In this document: one piece after another, positions 44,983-55,049 of the stretch
Position numbering within the stretch: the first letter of the stretch is position 1
Layout of the letters: each line of letters starts with the position of its first letter
DNA from: Flavihumibacter sp. ZG627
GTDB taxonomy: Bacteria > Bacteroidota > Bacteroidia > Chitinophagales > Chitinophagaceae
DNA length: 64,000 nt
Assembly (NCBI RefSeq): GCF_000814325.1
Contig: NZ_JPHF01000004.1
Coordinates: 186,001-250,000 of the forward strand
Reading direction: 5' to 3'
Notes under the pieces: model-generated
What the model was told of the DNA's origin: nothing
Databases searched by the model: none
What the model saw: the letters and a program-made list of their open reading frames with translations, nothing else
Program-made: the position numbers and the translations under genes

Positions 44983-45738
44983 TTACTTCACTTCAACACC
45001 ATCATTAAGCTCATTGTCAACCAGGATACGTCCGCAGTTTTCACAAACAATGATCTTCTTACGTTGCTTGATCTCGCTCTGGCGCTGGGGAGGAATTGCA
45101 TTGAAGCAACCACCACAGGCATCGCGAAGTACCGGAACAACAGACAGACCATTCCGGTAATTATCCCTGATACGATCATATGAATGAAGAAGCCTGGCAT
45201 CAACTTTCTCCCTTGCTTCTGCAGCTAGCTTGTTGAAATGCTTTTCCTCTGCTTCAGTAGTAGCGATGATCTTCTCGAGTTCATCTTTCTTATGCTTAAG
45301 AACACCTTCTTTTGATGAAAGTGCTTTCTTGGCCTTATCCAGACCAACTACTTTCTCAGAGATCTCTTCATTAGCATCCTTAATATGTTTCTCTGCCAGC
45401 TTAACTTCAAGCTGCTGCATTTCGATTTCCTTATTGATGGCCTCAAACTCACGGCTGTTCTTCACGTTCGTGCTCTGTTTCTCGTACTTCTTGATCAAAG
45501 CTTCTGCTTCCTGGATAATTTCTTTCTTCTGATTGATAAATTCATTGATGCCATTGATCTCTTCCTCGATACGTGTCTGACGGGCATTCAGTCCCTGGAT
45601 CTCATCTTCCAGGTCACTCACTTCCATCGGCAATTCTCCTTTCAGGATCTGGAATTCGTCGATCTTAGATTCGATCTTCTGTAACGCTACAAGTGAAACC
45701 AGTTTTTCTTCAACCGAAAAGTCTTTAACAGTTGCCAT
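44983..45738 (-). CDS. coiled-coil protein with C4 zinc ribbon
   Basis: A 251-residue protein. Residues 15-185 are an almost continuous coiled coil of two antiparallel helices rich in Glu and Lys. The C-terminus is a C4 zinc ribbon: CGGC (in LRDACGGCFNAI) and CENC (in IIVCENCGRILV). The layout matches the CT398/zf-RING_7 family, whose role is unsettled. It follows the Nif3-like gene by 14 bp, a pairing often conserved in bacteria, and ends at a strong terminator. Confidence 0.87.
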   Translation of the reverse strand: MATVKDFSVEEKLVSLVALQKIESKIDEFQILKGELPMEVSDLEDEIQGLNARQTRIEEEINGINEFINQKKEIIQEAEALIKKYEKQSTNVKNSREFEAINKEIEMQQLEVKLAEKHIKDANEEISEKVVGLDKAKKALSSKEGVLKHKKDELEKIIATTEAEEKHFNKLAAEAREKVDARLLHSYDRIRDNYRNGLSVVPVLRDACGGCFNAIPPQRQSEIKQRKKIIVCENCGRILVDNELNDGVEVK

Positions 45739-45752
45739 ATTTGTTTTTGAGA

Positions 45753-46850
45753 TTATATATAATAATTCACCGGGTTCGTCAACACCCCCGTTTTGAAGAC
45801 GGCAAAGGTAGGAAATTTTTCCGCCAAAATATCATATAGAAGGTCTACCGTGAATTGCTCCGTTTCAAAATGGCCTACATCTGCGATCACCATCTGCCCA
45901 TTAGCATCAAAAAATTCATGATACTTCATATCACCGGTGACATATATATCCGCTTTCAATTGTAATGCCCTATTAACCAGGAAACTACCTGCACCTCCGC
46001 AAACGGCGATCCGTCTGATGGTTTTGTTCCGCAATTCTGTATGCCGCACTACCGGTACGCGGAATAACTCCTTCAGCCTCCCTAGGAATTGCAGCTCTTC
46101 CATTTCTTCTACAAGCTCGCCAATTATACCTGAACCTACCCTATCCCATTGATTCTGAAGTTCTACCACATCAAAAGCAACTTCTTCATAGGGATGTGAA
46201 GCTTTCAACGCCGAAATTACCCCCCGCTCGAGGTAGGATGGGAAGATCACCTCCAGCCTACTCTCCTTTTCATAATGCCTGCTGCCCTGCTGACCTGCAT
46301 ATGGATTGGTACCTTCTCCTGCCAGGAAACTACCTGTTCCTTCAGCCTGGAAACTGCATTCACTATAATTCCCGATCTGGCCTGCACCTGCAGAAAAAAG
46401 AGCATTCCTGACAATATCAATTTTATCGATCGGTACAAAACTGATCAGCTTCCTGAGGAAACCCGTTTTAGGAAGAATGATCTGCCTGTTTCTGAGTTCA
46501 AGCAGATCGGAGATGCGGCCATTTACCCCTTCTTTCACATTATCGAGATTGGTATGAATGGCATACAGGGCTATATCATTTTTTATGGAAGCTATTACTG
46601 CCTTTTCAACATAATTACTTCCTGTTATCTTTTTTAATCCACCGAAAATAATTGGATGGTGTGAAATCACCAGGTTACAACCCCTTGCTTTTGCTTCTAA
46701 CACCACCTCTTCAGTAGCATCCAGCGAAATCAGGATACCCGTGCAATGCCAGGCCGCATCTCCTGTAAGCAAGCCTACGTTGTCATAAGACTCCCTTAAA
46801 GTAGGAGGCGCAAATTGTTCCAATGCCTGGATGATCTTATGTATCTGCAT
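45753..46850 (-). CDS. Nif3-like dinuclear metal-centre hexameric protein
   Basis: A 365-residue protein of the NIF3/YqfO family with the inserted PII-like domain in the middle (about 125-230). Metal-ligand blocks are VISHHPIIFGG, YAIHTNLDN and the C-terminal DVGHFETEQF. Members form hexameric rings with two metals per subunit and may act in GTP cyclohydrolase-like or tRNA-linked processes, but no reaction is settled. A TATCTTTG element at 46855-46862 would give a nearly leaderless transcript. Confidence 0.9.
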   Translation of the reverse strand: MQIHKIIQALEQFAPPTLRESYDNVGLLTGDAAWHCTGILISLDATEEVVLEAKARGCNLVISHHPIIFGGLKKITGSNYVEKAVIASIKNDIALYAIHTNLDNVKEGVNGRISDLLELRNRQIILPKTGFLRKLISFVPIDKIDIVRNALFSAGAGQIGNYSECSFQAEGTGSFLAGEGTNPYAGQQGSRHYEKESRLEVIFPSYLERGVISALKASHPYEEVAFDVVELQNQWDRVGSGIIGELVEEMEELQFLGRLKELFRVPVVRHTELRNKTIRRIAVCGGAGSFLVNRALQLKADIYVTGDMKYHEFFDANGQMVIADVGHFETEQFTVDLLYDILAEKFPTFAVFKTGVLTNPVNYYI

Positions 46851-46854
46851 AGTC

Positions 46855-46862
46855 CAAAGATA
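46855..46862 (-). promoter_or_regulatory. candidate -7 element for the Nif3-like gene
   Basis: TATCTTTG on the minus strand fits TAnnTTTG and ends 4 bp before the ATG, so transcription would start at or near the start codon. Confidence 0.35.
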
Positions 46863-46971
46863 ATTGGAGCTGGCTCAATATTTGTTAACTTTAATACCCT
46901 GCCCATATCCCAAATAGCTAACCAACCGATATTGGCCAGATTCCTTAGATTGCGACCAGAATCACTAACCT

Positions 46972-48504
46972 ATGAATGTTTCGGCGGCTACCGCATCTTT
47001 ATATGAGCAGTATGTAAGTGAAATGCAGCAGATTGCGGATATCCGTTATTCAGCGGCAGTTTTACAGTGGGACCAGGAGACTTATATGCCTGCTGGTGGT
47101 GCTGATGCGCGCTCCAGGCAGATTGCCACTTTGAGTGAAATAGCTCATAGCCGGTTCATTACCGATTCAATGGGTTCTCTATTAAAATCTCTCTCTGATA
47201 GGGATGACCTGAATGAAGAGCTGCAAAAAAATATCAGCCTTAGTCTTTATGATTATGAGCAACAGGTCAGGCTTCCTGCTTCACATATACGCGATTTGAG
47301 TGAAGCCTCCTCAAAGGCTTTTCACAGTTGGATGGATGCGCGCCGGGCAAATGATTTTTCCCTGTTTGAAGGATCACTCGAAACCCTGGTAGCGCTAAAA
47401 AAAGTGGAGGCAGATCTGCTTGGTTACGAAAACCACCCTTACAACGCACTCCTAAATGAATATGAAAGGGGCGCAACCACTACCTTATTGGATTCCGTTT
47501 TTGCTGAACTCCAGATACCTTTAAAAGAACTGCTTGAAAAGATCAGGCATTGCGAACAGGTGGATGACCGGTTCCTCAAGCAATACTATGCTGAATCTGA
47601 CCAATGGCAGTTCAGCCTTGCTCTTCTTGAAAGAATGGAATTCGATTTGCAGTCGGGCAGACAGGACAAGGCGGCCCATCCCTTCACCATAAATTTCAGC
47701 AGTAAAGATGTGCGGATAACCACCCGTATAGATGAGCAGGATATCTCCAATATGACCTGGAGTACGATCCATGAATTAGGGCATGCCCATTATGAACAGG
47801 GCTTGCCTGCCGGGCAATATGGGTTGCCGCTGGGTGAGTATGCATCACTGGGCATTCATGAGTCGCAATCAAGGTTATGGGAAAATAATGTTGGCAGAAG
47901 TATGTCATGGTGCGAACACTTCATGCCCCTTTTCAAGCATCATTTCCCTTCACAGCTGGGAGAGATAAGCGCTTCGAAATTTTACCGGGCCATAAATAAG
48001 GTGGAACCTTCCCTGATTCGTACAGAAGCCGATGAACTAACCTATCATTTTCATGTGATCATCCGATATGAACTGGAGAAAGAACTTATTGGAGGTCAGC
48101 TTAATACAAAGGATATCCCTGCTTTCTGGAACCAGAAATATTTGGACTACCTGGGTATTAGGGTACCCGATAACCGCCAGGGTTGTCTCCAGGATGTTCA
48201 CTGGAGCCATGGAAGTTTTGGTTATTTTCCCACATATAGCCTTGGCAGCCTTTATGCGGCACAATTCTTTCATGCTGCTAAGGGGGCTATCTCTGACCTT
48301 GAAAAGCAGATCAGATCGGGCAATTTCAGGGATTTGTTAACCTGGTTAAACCAAAGCATTCATCGCCATGGCCGTAGATTCACAAGTGAAGAACTTTGCA
48401 AACAACTCTGTGGAGAGGGAATAAACATCAACTATTTCATGCAATATTCAACTGATAAATACCGTTTTATATACGGTTTTCAAACTGAGGAGGGTATATT
48501 ATGA
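46972..48504 (+). CDS. M32 family carboxypeptidase
   Basis: Cytosolic zinc carboxypeptidase of 510 residues (Taq carboxypeptidase type). The zinc site is HELGH in STIHELGHAHYEQG with the distant Glu in LGIHESQSRLWENNVGRS. DVRITTRIDEQD, RTEADELTYHFHVIIRYELE and GSFGYFPTYSLG are family hallmarks. The next gene starts in its stop codon (ATGA), indicating coupling. Confidence 0.94.
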   Translation: MNVSAATASLYEQYVSEMQQIADIRYSAAVLQWDQETYMPAGGADARSRQIATLSEIAHSRFITDSMGSLLKSLSDRDDLNEELQKNISLSLYDYEQQVRLPASHIRDLSEASSKAFHSWMDARRANDFSLFEGSLETLVALKKVEADLLGYENHPYNALLNEYERGATTTLLDSVFAELQIPLKELLEKIRHCEQVDDRFLKQYYAESDQWQFSLALLERMEFDLQSGRQDKAAHPFTINFSSKDVRITTRIDEQDISNMTWSTIHELGHAHYEQGLPAGQYGLPLGEYASLGIHESQSRLWENNVGRSMSWCEHFMPLFKHHFPSQLGEISASKFYRAINKVEPSLIRTEADELTYHFHVIIRYELEKELIGGQLNTKDIPAFWNQKYLDYLGIRVPDNRQGCLQDVHWSHGSFGYFPTYSLGSLYAAQFFHAAKGAISDLEKQIRSGNFRDLLTWLNQSIHRHGRRFTSEELCKQLCGEGININYFMQYSTDKYRFIYGFQTEEGIL

Positions 48505-48908
48505 GAAAACTATACTGGATGATCCTGGCCTGTGTGCTGGTAATTTCCTGCAAAAAGGCAATTGAAGAGAAGAAGGAAGACATTGTGCTTGACGCCATGA
48601 CAAATGGCCAATGGTATGTATTCTCTTTCAAAAATGGCGATACAGATATAACAAATGATTTTGCACCCTACACATTCCAGTTTTACCGCGATGGCAAAGT
48701 CAGTGGCTTTACAAGCTCAACGGAAGAAAAGGGAACATGGGCTGGTGATCCGAATGCAATGACGATCACTTCCAATTTCCCCACTGCCGCCGATCCGGTC
48801 AAGATGCTGAATGCAGTTTGGAAGATCACTAATAACTCCTGGGATTATGTAATAGCAGAAAATTCCGCCGCCGGCGTTACCAGACTATTACATTTAAAAA
48901 AGAAATGA
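48501..48908 (+). CDS. small predicted lipoprotein, lipocalin-like
   Basis: A 135-residue protein with a lipoprotein signal (LACVLVISC, Cys17) and a domain suggesting a short beta-barrel: TNGQWYVFSFKNGDTDITNDFAPYTFQFYRDGKVSG. This resembles the lipocalin-like proteins common in Bacteroidota, but the family is uncertain and no ligand is known. It overlaps the M32 gene by 4 bp and precedes the PKD protein gene by 13 bp. Confidence 0.7.
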   Translation: MRKLYWMILACVLVISCKKAIEEKKEDIVLDAMTNGQWYVFSFKNGDTDITNDFAPYTFQFYRDGKVSGFTSSTEEKGTWAGDPNAMTITSNFPTAADPVKMLNAVWKITNNSWDYVIAENSAAGVTRLLHLKKK

Positions 48909-48921
48909 TCCCGGAAGGCAG

Positions 48922-51900
48922 ATGAAACCCAATTTAATCCGACTACCTTTTGAAAACAAGTTGCTTACTGATTTAACACAAAACAGCTTGTTGAGAAAGA
49001 TCCATACTACCTTATTTGTGATCCTGCTCATGGCGGGGTTCAATGTGGCATACAGCCAGAAGCCTGTGCCCAATTTCACGGCCTCAACCACAAGTGGCTG
49101 TGCAACGCTTACTGTTAGTTTCAGAGATCAGTCCACCAATAATCCAACAAAGTGGTATTGGCAGTTCAGTCACGACCAGGGATTAGTGGCCGATCAGATT
49201 TCACAGGCACAGAATCCAACCATCAGTTTTGGTACTCCCGGAAAATATACCGTTACACTGGTCGCAGAAAATGCATCCGGTCCTGAAAGGATAATTAAGG
49301 CTGGCCTTATCGATGTATTCCCCTCTGCGCGCATTGGCTTCAATGCCGACAGGAGAATTGCCTGTACTCCAGCTACTATACGATTTACGGACGGTAGTAC
49401 AATACCCAATGGAGCAACCATTACCAGCTGGCTATGGAATTTTGGAGATGGTGGCACCAGCACCGATAGGCACCCATTACATACCTATACAAATCTTGGA
49501 TATTATAATGTTACCCTTACTGTTACCACCTCAAGCGGTTGTACAGTGACTGCATCGGCAGACCGGTTCATCCGGGTGATTGGCGGGGTGAAACCAAACT
49601 TTGATTTCAGCCGCTCTGAAGACTGTAGTTCTCCTGTTAGTGTGAATTTCATTAACCAGACTGTTGCGCCGGGAGTTTTGCAGCATCAATGGAGTCTTGG
49701 CAATAATACCAGTTCAACAGATAAAAATCCTGTTACGAGTTATAATGCTCCTGGAACCTATAACGTAAAATTGGTTACCAGCAGTAGTTATGGTTGCAGG
49801 GATAGCATTACCAAACCCATAGTCTTCAATACAACAACAACAGACTTCAATACAATAGGTTCTGTTTGTGCGGGAAGGGATATCAGCTTTACCAATGCCA
49901 GTACCCCCACTCCCGTGTCCTCCCTTTGGGATTTTGGTGATGGTACCAGCTCGAGAGATATCCATCCTTTGAAAACATTTAGCAGTCCGGGGGTCTATAC
50001 AGTGACGCTTACAAATAATTATGCTGAATGTACAGGAACCGTAACGAATAATATTACGGTAACATCTTCTCCAACAATTGATTTCACAGCTGATAAAACG
50101 GGTGGTTGCCAGGTACCTGTAACCATCAGGTTCACTGATCCTGAAACAAATTCAACCGGTTGGTTATGGGATTTTGGAGACGGGGGAATATCGAATGAAA
50201 AAAATCCAACCCATACTTATAATACTGCTGGTAATTACACTGTAACCTTATCATTAACAACAGCAGCCGGATGCCCGGCAACTGTTGTTAAAACCAATTT
50301 CATTCGCATTGCCGAACCTGGTCCACTTGTTATAAGCGGGATACCAGCAGGTGGTTGTGTGCCCTTTACCATTAATCCAACTGTGGCATTTGCTGGGGGG
50401 AATGATCCAATTACAAGTTATCAATGGAATCTTGGTTCAGGAGGAACAAGTACCAGTGCCACTCCTTCCTTCACCTTCTCCACACCAGGAACATATAATC
50501 TCACGCTTCGTGTAACCACGGCAAATGGCTGTACCAAAGACACAACTATTACTGCCGCCGTTAAGGCAGGAACCAAACCAACAGTCGATTTCAGTATTGA
50601 TAAAACAACCGGATGTGCCGGTGATGAATATAATTTCACCTCTCTTGCAACGCCGGCCGACCAATGGATCTGGAATTTCGGCGACGGTGCATCCTCCTCA
50701 GATGAAAATCCTTCACATAAATATTTGGATACAGGATTATTAAATGTTCAGCTGATCGCTTTCAACAATGGCTGCAGTGATACACTTACAAAAGCAGATT
50801 TTGTAACCATAGAGGCTCCTGTGGCACTTTTTGAACCAATCATTGATTGTAACAACAGGCTTCGGGTACAATTTGACAATACATCTATTACAGACGCATC
50901 ACATGGTGTAACTACCTATTTCTGGGATTTCGGAAATGGACAAACTTCAACTGCTGAAGATCCGGTTATGACCTATTCCGGGTATGGAAAATATACCGTA
51001 AAACTTATTGCAACAGATCCCATATGTAGCTATGAACGTGAAGTTGAACTAAATCTTTTTGAACTGTTAAATGATTTTACAGTCAGCAATTCATCCATTT
51101 GCAGGGGAGAAAGGTTCCGTCTGAGCTTTACCGGATTCGACCCTTCCCTGGTTGAATCATATAGCTGGAGAATAGGGTCAGGCGCAGCAGCGGTAGGTTC
51201 CAACAATTATGACACCAGCATTAATGTAAATGGCAGTTATGATGTTACCCTCACAATTGTTGATATATATGGATGTACCCTTACGAGAACGAAGACCGGA
51301 CTAATAAATATTGTAGGTGCAGATGCAAACTTTACTGTAGTAAATGAAGGTGGATGCGCCAATAGCCAGATCACAATTACGGATGCTTCAACGCCACCGG
51401 CAAGCATCACACAGTGGACATATATATTTGGAGATGGAACAGCGGAAACCTTTACCAGCTCACCTATCACACATGTATATGCGAACCCAGGCGTCTATAA
51501 TATAAAGCTTACCACCCGCGATAATTTTGGTTGTATTGATACCCTTACAAAAATAGCAGCTGCTACAGTAAGCCAGCCCCGCACAAACTTTAGCGCTGCC
51601 GATACTGTTTATTGTCCGGAGACACCGCTTCAGTTCAGTGACTCCACCCTGGGATCAAACCTGACCTACCTTTGGGATTTTGGGGATGGTGGCAGCTCCA
51701 CACAAAAAGACCCGCTGCACAGTTATGCAAAAAAGGATACAGTTTATACTGTAAAACTTTTGACGGTTGATCGTTTTGGATGCCGTGACTCTGTTACTAA
51801 AGCAAATTATATCCGGATCGTTTCTCCCAAAGCTGCATTCAGTGCGTTTGACACCGCATCCATTTGCCCGCTGCTTGAAGCCAAGTTTATAAGCGAGTCA

Positions 51901-53346
51901 ATAAATTATGACTCGCTATACTGGAATTTCGGTGACGGAAATACTTCAACACTGCCTTCAACCAGTAATTTCTATGAGACCTTTGGTCGCTACTCGGTCA
52001 CTCATTATGCAAGAGGAGTGGGAGGATGTGTAGACTCTGCAACTGCAATCGTGAATGTTTATAATCCATCTTCCACCCTTGGATTTACCTATGGCCCGCT
52101 GGAAGCATGTAACCAACTTGAAGTAACTTTTAATATTAACCCTCCTCCGGGAACTAGGTTCCAGATAAACTTTGGAGATGGTACAAAAGACACTTCGGGT
52201 GCCACTACGCTGACGCATACTTATAATCGCCCAAATACATATACACCAACCATTACATTATATGACAGTCTCGATTGTATAGCCAATGTGGGAGGAAGAC
52301 AGCGCATTTTGGTAAAAGGCGTGTTACCCGTATTTGGAATGGATCAGGATCGTTTCTGTGATACAGGGACGGTTAGATTTACAGACTTCAGCATCGGAAA
52401 TGATTCCATCACCAGCAGAAACTGGAACTTCGATGATGGCAACACCAGTACTGCAACTGATCCAACGCACTATTTCACAACAGCAGGAACCTATTATGTT
52501 ACACAAACAGTAACTACCATAACAGGTTGTTCCGCTACCTATATGGATACTGTGCGAGTTTATACAACACCGGTACCATTGATTGTTGGTCCGGCAGAAG
52601 TATGTGTGAATGATGCAGTTCCATTTAATGCAACAACGGTAGTTCCTGACTCCCTAACATTCTGGCAATGGAATTATGGTAATGGACGGTCCTCTCAACA
52701 GCAAACAGTCCTGGGGAAATTCAGTACTCCGGGTACGGTGAATTTTCAACTGAAGGCTACAAATGCAATAGGTTGTACAAACGACACAGCAATGGATGTT
52801 ATCGTGTGGCCATTACCGGTAATCACCCTTGACCCCGAAGCAACAATAGTGGTGGGAACAGGTCTTAATATGCCGGTCAGTTATAGTCCTGATGTAAACA
52901 CCTGGAACTGGACCCCTGATTATAATTTAAGTTGCACCAATTGTCCAGTGCCTTTTGCAAATCCACAATTCACAACCACTTATAATGTTGCAGTTATTGA
53001 TTCAAATAATTGTAAAGCAACAGCAGGCATAGTTGTAAAGGTGATTTGCGTGGACAAGAATTATTTTATTCCCAATACTTTCAGTCCGAATAATGATGGA
53101 GTGAATGACAGATTTTATCCCCGTGGTACTGCCATAGATAAGATTCAATCAATGCGCATCTTCAATCGCTGGGGAGAACTTGTTTTTGAAAGAAGAAACT
53201 TTCCCGCCAATTCGCAGTCAGATGGCTGGGATGGAAGAATCAGGGGCAATGTGGCGGCCATGGATGCCTATGTTTATATCATCGAAGTCATTTGCGATAA
53301 TGGAGAGATTATACCAATTAAAGGAAATGTAACATTGATCCGATAA
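48922..53346 (+). CDS. giant PKD-repeat protein with gliding-type C-terminus (T9SS cargo)
   Basis: A 1474-residue secreted protein. A signal segment near residue 40 (TLFVILLMAGFNVAYSQ) is followed by about 15 PKD-like repeats of 80-90 residues. Many contain W-(D/N)-FGDG and end with a Tyr-rich strand and GC (WDFGDGTSS, WNFGDGASS, WDFGDGGSS). The C-terminus is the CHU_C gliding-associated domain (NTFSPNNDGVNDRF, then RIFNRWGELVFE, DGWDGR), a type B sorting signal for the type IX secretion system. It is probably a surface adhesin or matrix protein. A PorP/SprF gene follows 4 bp later. Confidence 0.93.
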   Translation: MKPNLIRLPFENKLLTDLTQNSLLRKIHTTLFVILLMAGFNVAYSQKPVPNFTASTTSGCATLTVSFRDQSTNNPTKWYWQFSHDQGLVADQISQAQNPTISFGTPGKYTVTLVAENASGPERIIKAGLIDVFPSARIGFNADRRIACTPATIRFTDGSTIPNGATITSWLWNFGDGGTSTDRHPLHTYTNLGYYNVTLTVTTSSGCTVTASADRFIRVIGGVKPNFDFSRSEDCSSPVSVNFINQTVAPGVLQHQWSLGNNTSSTDKNPVTSYNAPGTYNVKLVTSSSYGCRDSITKPIVFNTTTTDFNTIGSVCAGRDISFTNASTPTPVSSLWDFGDGTSSRDIHPLKTFSSPGVYTVTLTNNYAECTGTVTNNITVTSSPTIDFTADKTGGCQVPVTIRFTDPETNSTGWLWDFGDGGISNEKNPTHTYNTAGNYTVTLSLTTAAGCPATVVKTNFIRIAEPGPLVISGIPAGGCVPFTINPTVAFAGGNDPITSYQWNLGSGGTSTSATPSFTFSTPGTYNLTLRVTTANGCTKDTTITAAVKAGTKPTVDFSIDKTTGCAGDEYNFTSLATPADQWIWNFGDGASSSDENPSHKYLDTGLLNVQLIAFNNGCSDTLTKADFVTIEAPVALFEPIIDCNNRLRVQFDNTSITDASHGVTTYFWDFGNGQTSTAEDPVMTYSGYGKYTVKLIATDPICSYEREVELNLFELLNDFTVSNSSICRGERFRLSFTGFDPSLVESYSWRIGSGAAAVGSNNYDTSINVNGSYDVTLTIVDIYGCTLTRTKTGLINIVGADANFTVVNEGGCANSQITITDASTPPASITQWTYIFGDGTAETFTSSPITHVYANPGVYNIKLTTRDNFGCIDTLTKIAAATVSQPRTNFSAADTVYCPETPLQFSDSTLGSNLTYLWDFGDGGSSTQKDPLHSYAKKDTVYTVKLLTVDRFGCRDSVTKANYIRIVSPKAAFSAFDTASICPLLEAKFISESINYDSLYWNFGDGNTSTLPSTSNFYETFGRYSVTHYARGVGGCVDSATAIVNVYNPSSTLGFTYGPLEACNQLEVTFNINPPPGTRFQINFGDGTKDTSGATTLTHTYNRPNTYTPTITLYDSLDCIANVGGRQRILVKGVLPVFGMDQDRFCDTGTVRFTDFSIGNDSITSRNWNFDDGNTSTATDPTHYFTTAGTYYVTQTVTTITGCSATYMDTVRVYTTPVPLIVGPAEVCVNDAVPFNATTVVPDSLTFWQWNYGNGRSSQQQTVLGKFSTPGTVNFQLKATNAIGCTNDTAMDVIVWPLPVITLDPEATIVVGTGLNMPVSYSPDVNTWNWTPDYNLSCTNCPVPFANPQFTTTYNVAVIDSNNCKATAGIVVKVICVDKNYFIPNTFSPNNDGVNDRFYPRGTAIDKIQSMRIFNRWGELVFERRNFPANSQSDGWDGRIRGNVAAMDAYVYIIEVICDNGEIIPIKGNVTLIR

Positions 53347-53350
53347 AACC

Positions 53351-54391
53351 ATGAAAAATCTTGTAATCCATATTGTTCAATTCCTGCTGATAGCATGCAT
53401 AATACTTGCAGGCGGAAGTGCATATGCGCAGGATATTCATTTTTCACAGTTTTATGAAGCCCCCCTCCTTAGAAATCCTTCCCTGGCAGGAATATTCACT
53501 GGCGATATAAGGGCTCAACTGGTATATCGCGATCAATGGAACAGCTTTACCAATGCATACAGAAGTGGCTCATTCAATGCTGAGTATAAAATGCCAGTGG
53601 GTATTGGTGATGATTTCATTACTGCAGGAGTTCAATTATTATTTGACAGGGCCGGAACAGCGGCATTAACTTCCAGCCATTTTTTACCGGCTGTCAATTA
53701 TCACAAAAGCCTGAGTACAGAAAAAAATATGTACCTGTCTGTTGGTTTCATGGGGGGATTAGTACAACGACGGATAGACCGTTCGAAGATTACTACTGAC
53801 AACCAGTTTGTGGGAGGCGCCTATAACCCTGCAGTGGCAGATGGAGAGTCTTTTGCCAATGCAAACTTCAGCTATATCGACGGAAGTGTTGGAGCCAGTT
53901 TCAATACCAGCTTTGGACCGGAAATGAAGAACAACCTGTTCGTGGGTCTTGCATATCACCATCTGAACAAACCTCGTAATTCTTTCTACAGGAACACAAC
54001 CGAAGCATTATATCCAAAATGGGTGGCATCTGGCGGTGTAAGATTCGATGTAAATGAGCAGGCATTCTTTAACCTGCAGGCAGATTATTCAAAGCAGGGC
54101 CCCGCAAGTGAAACAATTGGTGGGGCAATGTATGGGTATAGAATTGGTGATCCTGCAAATCCTGATTATACTATTTATTTCGGCGGATTTCTTCGTCTCA
54201 AGGATGCCCTGATTCCAGCAGTAAAAATTGACTATGATCCCTTCTCCATTGGAGTAAGTTATGATGTGAACGTATCACAACTAAAAACCGCAAGCCAGGG
54301 ACGGGGTGGCTTTGAACTATCGGTAACCTATATCGGATTTGTGAACCGCTATAATTCTTCAAAATTTAAGATCTTCTGTCCCCGATTCTGA
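53351..54391 (+). CDS. PorP/SprF family type IX secretion membrane protein
   Basis: A 346-residue outer-membrane beta-barrel protein. The signal peptide (LLIACIILAGGSAYAQ) precedes DIHFSQFYEAPLLRNPSLAG and YRDQWNSFTNAYRSGSFNAEY, the PorP/SprF N-terminal signature. SprF-type proteins are paired with large adhesins such as SprB and help their secretion or anchoring. The gene sits 4 bp after the giant PKD protein, so it is the likely dedicated partner. Confidence 0.93.
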   Translation: MKNLVIHIVQFLLIACIILAGGSAYAQDIHFSQFYEAPLLRNPSLAGIFTGDIRAQLVYRDQWNSFTNAYRSGSFNAEYKMPVGIGDDFITAGVQLLFDRAGTAALTSSHFLPAVNYHKSLSTEKNMYLSVGFMGGLVQRRIDRSKITTDNQFVGGAYNPAVADGESFANANFSYIDGSVGASFNTSFGPEMKNNLFVGLAYHHLNKPRNSFYRNTTEALYPKWVASGGVRFDVNEQAFFNLQADYSKQGPASETIGGAMYGYRIGDPANPDYTIYFGGFLRLKDALIPAVKIDYDPFSIGVSYDVNVSQLKTASQGRGGFELSVTYIGFVNRYNSSKFKIFCPRF

Positions 54392-54453
54392 TCAGGTAAA
54401 TTTTCTTAACTATTTTTTGCCCGTCTTGTTATTATGCAAAGAAATAGTTTCCC

Positions 54454-54924
54454 ATGAAAATAAGTAAAGGACAAAAAGCGCCGGAGTTCAGTTTGTTTGA
54501 TTCCGGAAAAAATAAGGTAAGCCTGGCTGATCAGAAGGGGAAGAATATTGTATTGTTATTTTTCCCGCTCGCTTTTACAAGTGTGTGCACCAAGGAACTT
54601 TGTAATGTTCGTGATAATATTGCCTACTACAATAATACCAACGCCCAGGTGTATGGCATAAGTGTTGATTCCGTTTATTCATTGGCGAAATATAAAGAAG
54701 AACAAAACCTGAATTTCCCATTACTGAGTGATTTCAACAAGGAAGTATCTGCAGCATATGGCTCCCTGATGGAAACTTTTGCTTTTGAAATGAAAGGGGT
54801 TTCAAAAAGATCTGCTTTTGTAATTGACAAGGAGGGCGTCATACAATATGCGGAGATCCTTGATAATGTAGGTGAACTGCCTGATTTTAAGGCAATCCAC
54901 CAGACACTTGATAATTTAAACTAA
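54454..54924 (+). CDS. peroxiredoxin
   Basis: A 156-residue thioredoxin-fold peroxidase of the AhpC/Bcp type. The peroxidatic Cys is in FTSVCTKELCNVRD (PxxxTxxC-like, with Leu-Ala in place of Pro in FPLAFTSVC). A second Cys five residues later may be a resolving residue. No signal peptide. Single gene with a weak terminator downstream. Confidence 0.9.
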   Translation: MKISKGQKAPEFSLFDSGKNKVSLADQKGKNIVLLFFPLAFTSVCTKELCNVRDNIAYYNNTNAQVYGISVDSVYSLAKYKEEQNLNFPLLSDFNKEVSAAYGSLMETFAFEMKGVSKRSAFVIDKEGVIQYAEILDNVGELPDFKAIHQTLDNLN

Positions 54925-54943
54925 TATTTTGTTAGAATTTTCA

Positions 54944-54974
54944 AAAGGGTCGGGTTATTTACCGGCCTTTCTTT
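54944..54974 (+). terminator. probable terminator of the peroxiredoxin gene
   Basis: AAAGG-TCGG pairs with CCGGCCTTT with one bulged G and an 8-nt loop, followed by CTTT. It lies 20 bp after the stop. Confidence 0.6.
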
Positions 54975-54992
54975 AATTTCAGGTGTGGATTG

Positions 54993-55000
54993 TAACTTTG
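54993..55000 (+). promoter_or_regulatory. candidate -7 element for the T9SS mini-protein
   Basis: TAACTTTG matches TAnnTTTG. A TTTC at 54968-54971 lies 21 bp upstream, near the -33 consensus TTTG. The ATG is at 55050. Confidence 0.5.
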
Positions 55001-55049
55001 AAGAAAATAGAATATCTTGTTTAAGCGTTATAACCTTAGAAATACGCCA

